Shown one piece after another: positions 7,070-19,400 of a DNA stretch of 42,874 nt; position 1 is the stretch's first letter, and the number at the start of each line of letters is the position of its first letter. Both the position numbers and the translations under genes were made by a program. The notes under the pieces were generated by a model. It had not been told where the DNA came from. It was given only the letters and a program-made list of their open reading frames with translations, and ran no database searches. Location of the stretch: NCBI GenBank assembly GCA_964626385.1, contig CAZVEO010000002.1, positions 1-42,874 of the forward strand. The letters run 5' to 3'. The stretch is from Scybalousia_A sp964626385 (lineage in GTDB: Bacteria > Bacteroidota > Bacteroidia > Bacteroidales > P3).

Positions 7070-7432
7070 CGAAATAAAACGAAGATTCATTTTTGTAAAA
7101 TCCCGATTTGAAAAAATTTTTCTTCAAAAAACCTCTCGAAATCGCTGAAAATCAAGAAAAATGCCCAATTTTCACCACTCGAAAAAGGTTAAATCATTGA
7201 TAATCAGTAGTAGTACCCTTATTTTTTGCTTTTAAATAGGTATTTACGCGATTTTCCGAATTTTTTTTTGAGGGGTGTTTTTTATAGGTTAGCATAGGTT
7301 ATTATGAGTTAGCATAGGTTGCTCCCCTAGGATGTCTTATAATGGTAAAGCCGTTACTTTTTTGGGACAGTACCTACTTTTTTCATTAACCTCTTACATA
7401 TAGTTAGCGTTATTTAATGTTTTATTTAGAAA

Positions 7433-7468
7433 AAAGAGAGTAAGTTTTCTGTAAAACCTACTCTCTTT
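7433..7468 (-). terminator. Rho-independent terminator of the giant gene
   Basis: A 16-bp stem with one mismatch (7433-7448 with 7453-7468) lies 23 bases past the stop of the giant gene and is followed on the minus strand by a T-run. Confidence 0.8.
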
Positions 7469-7491
7469 AAGGAATAATGAAATCTTTTTTG

Positions 7492-10400
7492 TTATCTAGT
7501 TACTATCATCTTTTTGACTTGTTTTTCACCCTTGTATTCCATAGTGTAGTAATAAACGCCTTCAGATAATTTTTCAGCATCAAAGTCTATTGTATGATGT
7601 CCTGCAGAATATTGAGCCTCATGTGTATAAAGCACTTGTCCCAAAGTATTACTTACGTATAGTTTTACTTTGCCTGCTGTTGGAAGAGTAAAGCCTATGG
7701 AGGTTGTTATATCGTATGGGTTAGGAATATTTTGTTCCAAAACAAAACTTGAAGCTTGTGTTGGAACATCTTCCAATCCTACGTATGTTTTAACCTCATA
7801 GATTCTTGTTGTATCGTTCCAAGGATGGAAATCTCCCGGATAATCTATCCATGCAACAACATCGTATTCTCCATTATCTGATTTTGGTATTCTATAAGAG
7901 AAAGTCATATACTCTTTTAATTCAGGGTTCGGCTCATCGTATGCCCAACGGAATGTTTGAGTGATAATATTAGACCAATCCCCATTAACAACCAAATTTG
8001 CCGTAACCAAATTATCACCTCCAAGCGTTCCGTTGTTGTGTCCCACAAGTTGAACAAGACAATCCTCAGCCGATGTTTCTTCTATAAAGATTGTATCTGC
8101 TGCCCCGTCTGCATAACCTATCATAAGTGTACAGGTGGTATCGTTAGAAAGATTTGTTTCATTAGGTACAGAAACATAAGCACATATACTTTGATAAGTA
8201 TTTCTTGGAAGTTTTTGCGTAAAATAGTGATAACCATATTCTCCCGCAGGAAGAGTATTGCCCAACCTATATGTTTCCTCTACTGCCGTATTCTTATCAC
8301 CATTGTAATAATAGCCTACGGTAATATTATTCAAACCTATGGAAGAACGATTAAGGAATGCAAGTTGTACGCCTATTTCCGATGTATTTCTATCATCTAT
8401 AGTAACATACCTAGCCTCTATGTCTTGTGTGTAGGAACTACCTTGCAAACGCTTAAATAAGGTATCGTTGTCGTGATAATAATCTCCGTCCAAACTGCTC
8501 CAAACTTGCAAATTAACTGAGCCATAAGAAGAATGATAACGCTGATTGAAACGATAGATATACTCATCGCCATTATACAAAGGTGGGTTAAAGGTTATAA
8601 CCTCATCTACTTGAGAAGCACCTGTAATAACATATGAAACAGGAAGCTCTGTAATAGGTGTCAAACCATAGTTACGGACACGTATTGCTATTTCTACGTC
8701 ATCATTAGCAACTATCTGCTCCACAGGTTGCTCTATGGCAATAACAGCAGCATCTTTCTCCAAAGGTCCTATAACTATATTTGCCCTCGCTGTGTCATTT
8801 TCTGCATATAGGTCTACAGGATTTAATCGAGTGAAAGCCGTAATACTGAATGGGTCAGGCATACTTACATCCAAATAATGACCACTTTGGAAAGTATAAA
8901 CTGTATCTCTACCCGAAGGTATTCCGTTTTCACCATAATTTACATCCTCACAAGTCGGTATATGCATATCCTCAGCCATATAACAAACTTTATAAGAAGA
9001 AATCATTCCCCTACCATAGTTATGTACCGTTACTCGAGGATAAAACTCTTGTCCATAATTTGGCAATAATGAAGGTGCAAGTTCTATATAAGTTACTCCA
9101 GCGTCTTGGTCTCTTAATCCCCTAACAAGACGAAAATCGTCGATAGCAACTCCCTCTGAAGGAGTGGCTGCACCAGAAACAAATTTGAATCTAAACTGAG
9201 CAGTAACACCCATATTAGTAAGCAAATGCTCTAATGAATAGGAAACACGTTGCCAAGCGTTAGAATTACCTTTGAAGCCATTTATATCTCCATACCAATT
9301 ATAACCATAAGGCTCTCCATCTACGGTATCACCACTTATAATCTGCCACTGACCTTGATAGTCTAAATACTCCACCGTCATACTTGCACCTGTACCCATA
9401 GCTCTATAAAGCATAAAGGATAGAGTATCTGGCTTAATAAGTTCTATGTCAAAAACAGGAGAGTAAAGTATGCTCATATTATTTTTTGGATATTTACCAC
9501 TAAGATTTGTTTTCCAACAATAAGGAAGCGAATAAGCCTCAGTTATTATTGAGTTACTATCTGCGTCTGGTATACCAAATTGCCAACAATTCTCTGGTTG
9601 ATTTGGATTGATTTCGTATGGGAAGAAATCATCATTGATAACTACTTGGTCATCAAAATTCTCCTCGTATGTTATCTGGTATGTTCTAAACCTAAATATA
9701 GTAGTTGTTGCTGTATCGTTTGCATGGAAATTATCTCCGCCCAAAACAACATAAGCCAACAAATTAGTAGCACCATAATCAATATTTACAGTTCCTAACA
9801 TAACATCCTCTGTAGCTGAAGTTTGTAAATTACCCGTCCAATTAACAACTTGTTGTTCTTGTCCATTAACAAACCAATGTATATCAGCAGAAGTCATGGT
9901 ATTTCTACCCACGTTCTTTAGACGGACTTTTATATTTTGTTGTGCATCTGTTTGGAAGGTAGAAGAAGGTGAAACAAATCTTGCTAACTGAGCATTGTTT
10001 TCTTCCATAGGAAGAATATTTAGAAGATAATCTTCTATTTCTCCCTTGTCTATTTTCATATTATTATTACTTGCAAGAAAATCATGTTTACTGTCTTCTT
10101 GTGATAAAATAATACGCATACGAGTTTTGCCTGTCAGTGCATCTTCAGGTACCTTGATAGGTATAACATTGGTAGTAGACTCTCTATACACCGTATCGGA
10201 ATAAACACATTCCCAATTAGAATAGTGGTTGTTAAAGAATACTCCATTATCTTCTCCCTCAAAAGTACCATTTCTATTCCAATCTATCCAAACTTTTAAC
10301 CAACCAGAATGATATAGACCAAAGTCCATAGAAGCAGCATTTTGATGCTCTACTATAAGAGTATCTGTTTCTCCCTTAAACAACACAGCGGGTTCAACAG

Positions 10401-13400
10401 TTTGAGTAAAATTAGAATAAGTATCGTCATCAGTAACAGTAGTGTTATCTATATTTGACAATTGAACACGTACAATATCCAAAGAAGAGCCATCTGTTAC
10501 GTTTGGTGTAGGGTAAATAGTATTGCCATTTAAAGGTTTTACCAAACGATAATCAGAAGTATCATTCAAATGAGTTGCATCGTTAGGTATATCTACCCAA
10601 GCACGTATTCTATAAGTTTTGCTTGCATCTGAAAGGTCAGCAAGAGTATTGAATGCGTATGTAAATACTTGGTCTGGCTGAATGGTTTGAGTACAAGTTT
10701 CTGTAACCAAAAGTGGAGTAGCAGTCGCAGAAGTAGCTATAGAATAAGTTACATTGAAGTTAGAAGTTGGCTGTGTACCATAATTTACAATTCTAAATTT
10801 AACCGTATCTTCTTCCATATATACACTTGCGTTTTGAGTTGCTGTTTCCGTATTGGTATGAGATAATTGTGCTCCCGATTGATTAAATGTTGTAGAAATC
10901 GTATGCAATGGTGCTACAACATCCAAAGCCGCCATATCCACAGGTTGTCTATCCCTAACGACAACCTTTACCTCTGTATAGAAACTTTCACAAGGATAAG
11001 AACCTGAAAGATTTACTCTTACATAATAAATAGAATCGGCAAACACTCTGTCCGTCGTCGTATATGGTGTGTAACGAGATTGAGTATTGTTATAACTTGC
11101 CGTATAGAAAGGTTCTGTATGAGTAGAGTCTCTAAACCATTTGATAGCCAAATGACCGTCTTGCGTAGCAGAAGGATGACCTATAGTGCCATAGAATATA
11201 GTATCATTCAAAGCAATAGGAGGATTAGGCGAACGACGAGAATTAACAGTTATATAAGCCGAAGTATCATTAGTTTGCACATGGTCTTCGTTAAGAGAAA
11301 CGTATGCTCTAATTCTCCAAGTTGTATCATTATTACCCAAAGGATAAAGATTAACAGTTTGATTGAAAGTATAACCTATCTGAACATTCTTTTGTATAGA
11401 ATCGTAATTTATACCACCATAAGTGTAAGGTAGAATCAATTGCTCAGTTACAGTCATATCTGGTTTTCCCTCTACTTCGTATGTAATAAATACATTATCT
11501 GTAGATTTTATTGCTCTTTCTCCAACATTTTTTATTTGAACAGAAACTTGTTGATTCAATAACTTACATCTTTCTGTTATAGCATCTGTCCTAACCATTT
11601 GTAAATTATAAGCCGGTATAACATTAACTTCTGTTTTAGAAGTATCATTAAGAGAATATTCATCTCCATCTACCACAGAATAAACTTCCAAATAAAGAGG
11701 TTTAGAAATAGGAGTATTAAGTACAGCGTTTAAAGTACCGTTGAATGTATAAGTAGCCTCTTGCATAGAAGTTAACATACCATTATAAGTTTCGGTCAAT
11801 GTTTGAATAACATTTGCGTCAAATTCATCATATTTAAGACGTGCAACCAATTGCATTTCGGTAAGAGAATAATTACCAAAATTCTTTATTGTTACCGTTA
11901 CAGGTATTTGGTCGCCTTCTATATAGTCTACAGTAGAAATAGGAGAAGATATAGAAATAACACCAGCATCGTGGTCATTACGTACCAATTCGTAAGCTCC
12001 AATAGTTGGACCAGGCAAAATAGGACGAGTATTACCCTCTATATCTGTACTTATGCCCTCTATAGTTATACCTCCATTGGCTATAGATGTAGGGTATAGT
12101 AATGAAAGAATAGAATCATTGGTAAATGGATTTTCCTCTGCAAATGAACTACCGTCCATACCATTAGCAGTTTGCAAAGCGGTAAGATTAGCAATATTTG
12201 TTGCCCAATAAGCAAATCTGCTTCCATTTACTGCATAGTTGTTATTGTTGGATATGGAAACATTAGTTGCTCTCTCAACATAGAAAGCATAACCTTTGGC
12301 AGCATTGTCCAAATTATTATTTCTAACAACAACACTACTTGAACCCTTACCAACTTTCATTGCATTGGAAGAAGGACTATTAGTACTTGAAGCCATATTT
12401 ACAGTATTGAAATAGAAACTTACATTGGAACTTGAGTCTACATCTATACCTAAAGAATTAAGACTACCACTACCATTACCAACAACAGAAATAGCATTGT
12501 TAAACACCATAAGAGGACTATCACCTGTGAAGTAAGAGTCTTTGATTTCTATACCTGTCTTTAGTCTTGTAGCATTTTTAAAGTATATATCATTTGCCTC
12601 TATACGAGAATCTGTTCCTCCTATCTTTCTCAAAGAAATAGCCTTACCTATAACAGTGGAAGCATAAGAACGGAAAGTATTGTGATCAATATTTAGGTTG
12701 TCTATAGAGTTTAACGCTACTGCCGTTGTAAATCCACTAAACAAAGAGGAGGTAATGTTTATATTAGAGTTAAGTGCCTCTGTGGTCAAATCAGAGGTAA
12801 TCAGAGTTGTAGCATCGGCAAAAATGTTGTTTACAAAATTTATATTAGAATTTTCGCCCGTTAGAGTTACGAGAGAATTTGCATCATTTTTAGAATAAAA
12901 CTCCACTCCTTCAAATTTAATATTGTTAGCATTCTCTATTTTCATAAGAGAGGTTGCTGTTTTTGTAGTAAATACCAAATTTTTGAATGTAATGTATTCT
13001 GCTTGGTTGAGAGCAAAATTTTGAGTGGATAGCGTGTCCGTATATATTATTGGTTTATTCAAACTATCTGCTCCCTGGAAAATCACATAACTATCTGCAG
13101 ATATGCCATTGATGAAAGGTATTATAAAACTTTCATTATAAGGCGAGGTAGCATCTATGTTAAATATTATAGGACCACACACACCGGAAATACTCAAAGC
13201 TTTTAAAGCATCAGAAATTGAAGCGTAATCTCCGTCATTATGAGCAATAGTATAAGTAGTAGTTCCAGTAGAATTACCCACACAAATACTTATAGGCAAT
13301 ATTATGGTGTCATTGGAATGAATGCTGTCACAATCTTTATCTACTACGGCTATAAGGGTTGTTGCTCCCGGAGTAAAAATAGTATCACATACGTTAACTT

Positions 13401-16400
13401 CTACAGAATCCCCACTATTAAGACTACCAGTCCAATTAAACACTATCGGTGTAGATTGTGTACTATCTGTATATAAAGATATAGTTGCTGAATCGACTGC
13501 TTCTGTACCATTATTTCGCAACAAAACAGTTATAGGAGTTTGCACACCTGACTCAAGAGTATTATTAGCAGGAGAAACAAATCTTACCAAAGCAACCTCA
13601 CAAGCGGGAGCATTATCAATCACAACCTCCACAGGTACTTTATCGCTCTCGCAGCCAAAGTTATCTACTCCAAATTTGGTATTAGGTAATTTTTTAACAG
13701 TAGAGGTTGGATTTCCTGTCCAAGAACAAGCATCATTTGTATTATCTCTATAAGCAATAGAAGAATTATAAGAAGTAGTATTGGAATAATAGGTTCTTAC
13801 TGCAGTATTTGTACTTGTTTCAAAACATATTTCCACTACTATATTGGACTCTCCATCCCATACATACGGAGTGATGAATGGTAACTCATACCAGCCCACA
13901 TTGGCTGTGGTCAAAGATATTGTATTGCTATAAACATCTGTCAAACCTGTTTGCCATGTAGAAAGGGCTTCAACTGAGGTTGTGCCTATTTTTACAGTAT
14001 AGTTTTGTAAATTAACAGCAGTCGCGCTTGAGATATTGAAAGCAATACTATTTATGTTGCCAGCCTCCATGCCTGCATTCAACAAATCAGAGGCTTTATA
14101 AAGATACTGCTCTTTTACGTGGTTTCTTCTTCCATTGAAAGGGCCTGGGTCGGTGGTTGAAGCAGAAGTACCGGTTTGCAATGTACCTGCTCCAACAGTT
14201 ACATAATCATCGGTTCTCTGCATAGCCGATGCGTAATAAGTTTTTGAAGAGTATAACAGAGGTGTAGTATAATCTCCATAGGCAATAGGTTCGTCAGAAT
14301 TGGCATCGTCATACCATACTATCAAATTGTCATTACTCTGTGCTGAAAGTGTCGTGCTTTGTGCATAATTGATATTAATAGGAGATATTACCGTAGGAGT
14401 AGAAGGTGTTTGTAAAGATGTGATATTTATCCTTACAGTATCATTGTAATTCACCGTATCCGCCTCTAAATTGGAGAATATCTCAACAACAAAATGCCTA
14501 TTGCTATCAGTAGCAGCAAGGTTGAATTTTTGGTTTAAAGTATATGATACAGTGTCCGAAGCAAGGGATGGAGTGTAATATTCTATAAAAGAATCTATAA
14601 CAATATTGTTTTCATACAATCTTGCTACCAACGGTATAGAATCTGTTGTAGCCGAAGCACCCATATTCAACATTCTTATGGTAAAAGCAACATCCGTCAA
14701 AGCACATGCTTCAGTTTGATTGTTATTTGCTATTTGTATATCTGTTAGAACTATTTCATTTGCTGGTGGGTCATTGATTATAACTTTGTAAGTTGTCTTT
14801 GCGCCATAACAATCATTGGCACGATGCAAAGTCAAATTGTCATTATAAGTACCTATGGACATAGGATTGCTTGCGTTAGCACTTTGCCATGCAGAGGAGG
14901 TTTGATAATTTGCATCCGTTCTTACAATACCAGCAACATGAGTAGTTGGGGTTGAACCATTGACTTGAGCTGTTACCGTAGGAGTTACAACCGAACCTGT
15001 CCATATAGTTGAAGTAACTCCTGTACTTGTATTAAAATTAGCATAATTAATAGAAACTGCATCTATCACTGTATTTGAAGCATCTCTTAAAACAAATCCT
15101 GCTCCATTGGTGTCCATAACACTTGTACCTGACCCCATATACAAAACATCAGTAGAAGTATTGCCAGCAGGTGCAGTTTGATTTGTTATCCACACCGAAG
15201 TATTAGGCTGAAGTATAAAATTATTAGGGAATGAATATGTTTTAGTCATAGAGTTTGACAAAGTTACATTGTTTGTAGGAGTACCATGTCTTTGCTGTCT
15301 CACGTAAGCAAATTTATATCCCGTCATATCCAAAGCACCGCTACCAATATTAGATATTTCATAAACATTATTATTGCCTGTTGCCCAACTTGGCATAGGG
15401 TTGGTAAGACCTTCTGTAGCAGAAACAAACTGCACTGCAGTTATTTTTACCACTGGTATTTCGGATTTGCGAGAAAAATAGAAAGCAGTATCGTGGTAAA
15501 GAGTTTGTGTAGTAAAAGTTTGAGATTTTAAGAACGGTTCATCATCTGTAGCGGAATAATACCAATATATACTATCTTGTGAAGTAACAGAAAGTGTAGC
15601 AGTTTCTCCATAATTGATATTTGTCGTCATAGGAGATAAAGCAGGTAGTTGTACAAATGAGTTTATATAAGCCACCGCCGTATCATTGTCGTTTATGGTA
15701 TCAGCCACAACATCAGACCAAGCAGTTAAAGTGTAATATACATCAGTATTTATTGCTGAAAAATAGAATGTGGTTGGGAAAACAATTGTATAAGTACTAT
15801 CTGGTACTATGGTTCCAGAATAGGTATAGGAGACAGGAGTATTGTCATTTACTTTGTATTTAAATATACCATCATTACTCTGTATCGTATTATTACTCAA
15901 ATTGACAAAAGTAATAAACACACTATCATTGGCAAAATTGCAAGAAGAATAAGAATTATTGCCATCAAAATTACCTGAGGTTACTCCCGTTGCCAAAACA
16001 TGAATATTACTTTGAGGCGCCAAATATTCTCTTGCTCCTATACAAGGATTGTAAGAAGTAGGACGTTGGTTGCCATAATAGTCTTGAGTAATATTATTGA
16101 TGGTAATACCTTTCATACAAGGGTAAACCACAGAAGTGTATAAGTTGTTCCAATCAGCAAAAACAGGGTCTATTGTATAAGATGAAAGACTATCTTCCGT
16201 ATAACTTTTCCAAGATTGTTCTGTCGTGTTGGTTGCTCCATTGTAGGACAACAAAGGAATGGATGAGGAAGACAATGCCTTATAGTACATATTATTGGAA
16301 AAAGTAAAACTTGCAATAGAGTTTTCTGAGTTGGTAGGTTTTACCAAAATAGCATAACCATGTCCATCGCTAACCATCATATTATTCTTTACTATATTGT

Positions 16401-19400
16401 TAGCCGTAGTTTGCCCATCTGCACCAAGGCTCATACCTATAACTCTTCTATTGTTAGCATAATTACTTTTGCCGTATACATTATTGTATACAATGGTATC
16501 ATTGGAACCTGAAATCAAATTAATACCATAACTCAAATAAGAAGCAATAGGAAGTTGAGAAAAGTTGTATATACTTATAAGATTATTGGCTATGCGAGAA
16601 TTATCTACATTGGAAAGCGACAACGCACTCAACCCTTTTAATACAAGTTTATTTGCTTCAAATTTTAGTTCTTTGGTATTGATTGCTGCTGTTACATAAT
16701 TTGCCTCCGATAGATTCTCATAATCTGATTCTTCAAAACCGTTCTCAAAGGTATTTCCTTTTATGGTTGTATTGGTATTGTATTCCAAATAAATAACATT
16801 TCTTGTTCCCAAATAGAAGTTGGAATTGGTTATTTTAACTCCCATATTTGGATCAACAGGAGAAAGACCTTTTACATAAATCGCTCTCGGGTGAGAAGAG
16901 GCTTGCATAAAATTAAATGTACAACTATCCACACTAATATTGTTTGCTGCTCCTATATTTATATAAGAAGCAGTTGTATTGTTGTTATAAGAAGAAAGCG
17001 TTGAATTGAAATTAGTAAAATTAAGTCCACAAAATACTATATCCTCAGAAGTGTTAGAAAGATTTATAAGATTTGTAGCCGTTGTAGGTTTGATATCAAA
17101 ATTCTTAAATCTAAAATGCTTTACACCTTCCAAAGAAAAAGTAGGTTGTGTTGTTGCAACTACATCTCCCAAATCAGACAGAGCAGTCGTTGCAAACTTG
17201 GTCCTATTAGTTAAATCTGCACTTTCAAAAGTGATAGTATTTGTTGCACTAACACCAGCAACACAAGACGGGAAAACCAAAGGAGAACTATAAACAGTAT
17301 CTAAGGCTTTAACCTTAAATGTTACTGCACCATTTACTTCACTATTAATAAGCATCATAAAAGCATCGTCAAAAGTCGCGTATGTCCTCGAATCATCCAC
17401 TCCTGCAACATTTCCACCTATGGCATAAACTCCACTCATTTGTCCCTGACTTATGATAATATTGAATGTTGCTGTATCATTGCTCAAATTCCAGTCAACA
17501 GTTCCATCATCTATCATAGATGTCCAAACCTTTAGAGTATGTTGACCTGCTGATAGGTTAAAACTATTTGTAACCTCAAACCAAGTACTACCATTAGAAG
17601 CAAGATTACCCGTCCAAGTAGCTGTCTGCAATGTAGAGGCATCATCATCAACCATCCAACTAACAAGAATTGAGGTTAGCGGTGAAGTACCTTGATTTAT
17701 AAGCTTTACTTTCAACGGGTAATTTTGATTTGCCAATCCAAAGCCTATATTAGTAATGGTATCAGAACAAGTACGCGCATTAGCCAAACCTTGCAAAGAA
17801 TCTGCACTAATACCTGCATCATATTCAAAGAAACAAGTATTTACGAAGTTAAACTTAAAATTAGGTTTCAAAGACATTGTAGGGTTATTTACGTCCCAAG
17901 TCGTGATACAAGCATCTTGCGTAGACGAGGTACCTAATTCTGTCTTTAAAGTACTACTCCCTGTGGCCGAAATACATTCTACTTTTGTTGTTGCCGAAGA
18001 AACTATAGTAGGAGAGTCAAAACATGTTGTAATAATTATATCGGAAATACCGTCCCAAACAAAGGGGTTGTCCTCATTAAACGCAAAATAATACCAGCCT
18101 AGTCCAGGCAAAGCAAGTTGTGTATTGCTATATACCTCGGTAACATTGACATAAGGGCTAAAGTTGTCCAAAGTCGCATCAGTGGCAACATGTCCTATTC
18201 TTAATTTGAAATTAGGCAGTAAAGAACCTGCTGCTCCTGCTTGAGTTACATTAATAGACAAACCTTTAAGCACACCAGGACCAAAACCAGCGTCTAATAA
18301 CTCTTGTGCCTTATATCTCATTTGATACTTTGCTCTACAAACAGAAGAACCAGTTTTTAAAACCATTTCTCCTTGAGAAGTTCCTGTTTGCTTGATTGTA
18401 GCATCTCCATAATAAGGCACCACCGATTTGAATTTGAAGTAAGTATTGTAGGTAAAAGGATAAGTAAGTCTATTATTTTTGTGGTCGTTAATAACTGCAC
18501 GATAACAAATAACAGAATCCACTCCTGCGTATGGAATGTGCGCAGTGTATTTTGTAGATGCCACATTAATAAAAGGCACTCTATGTATTTGAGAATTACC
18601 CTCAACATAGTATTCCAAATATATGGAATCCGCTACGGAAGATAAGTTTCCATTTCTGTCTTGAAGGTTAAAAGACACCTCTATATCCGTGCAATTAGGG
18701 AAAATATATTGGTCTGGGTAGGTAATTTTGGAAGATATCTGAGGTACACGTATATCTTCACTTGCCAATTGAGACACAAACAATCTTATATCATCCAAAA
18801 ACCAACCTACAGCAATTGTACCTGAAGGTAAATTACCCGTTCTCTTTGGTAAAAGAAATCTTATTTGAAAACTATTATCTGTCCCGGTCAAAAAGTTATT
18901 CAAATAAAATATAGCATTTTTCCACTCAAATCTTTCGTAATAATAATTTGTAGGGTTATGCAAATAATCTACAATATTTTGATAAGTTATATTTGTACCA
19001 TTAGGGAACAAATTATCCCAATAGTATGCAAAATTAAACTTACCCGAAAAACTTTTCTCACCTCCTCCATACGTTCTATCAAAATCTCCGGGGTTGTTTA
19101 TATTACCACCATTGGATAAGGTTTCCCAATTAGACATTGAATTAGTTTTTACTTGCACCTGTACTCCCTCCTGTGTTCCACTAAGAGAAGCTATCAAAGG
19201 TAAGTGAGAAAACTCCAATCTGACATTATGCCCAGCCGTAATATTATAAACGGGAGAAGTCAAAATAACATCTGCAGAAGAAGAGGGCTGAAGCCTTATA
19301 GCCTTTGCTCCTGAGGAATAGACAGAAGTATCTATGCCATTGCCGGAAACACCGGAAAGAGTCCAATTAGAAGGAACTCCAGATTCAAAATCAACATGTT

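Larger units (their letters stand above)
6881..7320 (+). repeat. Dispersed ~440-nt intergenic repeat, copy 1
   Basis: This stretch is closely similar over its whole length to 26881-27320 (copy 2) and, inverted, to 42656-42874 (copy 3, cut by the window end). In order it holds: inverted-repeat arm (6887-6910), promoter (6931-6962), second arm (7008-7031), strong hairpin (7032-7069), a further acgaagattca word, and an end rich in taggttagcatagg. The motif TGATAATCA or its variant appears three times. A 63-codon ORF matches one in copy 2 but looks incidental. Nothing identifies a transposase or a target-site duplication. Confidence 0.85.

Noticed and set aside
6920..7111. 63-codon ORF in repeat copy 1, with an 84-codon relative in copy 2 at 26919-27173
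   Set aside because: It spans the promoter and the palindromic hairpin, has no start signal or domain, and its similarity follows from the DNA repeat.
7957..18645. Many plus-strand ORFs opposite the giant gene
   Set aside because: They are shadows of a long biased reading frame: no signals, no domains and scattered over the whole gene.
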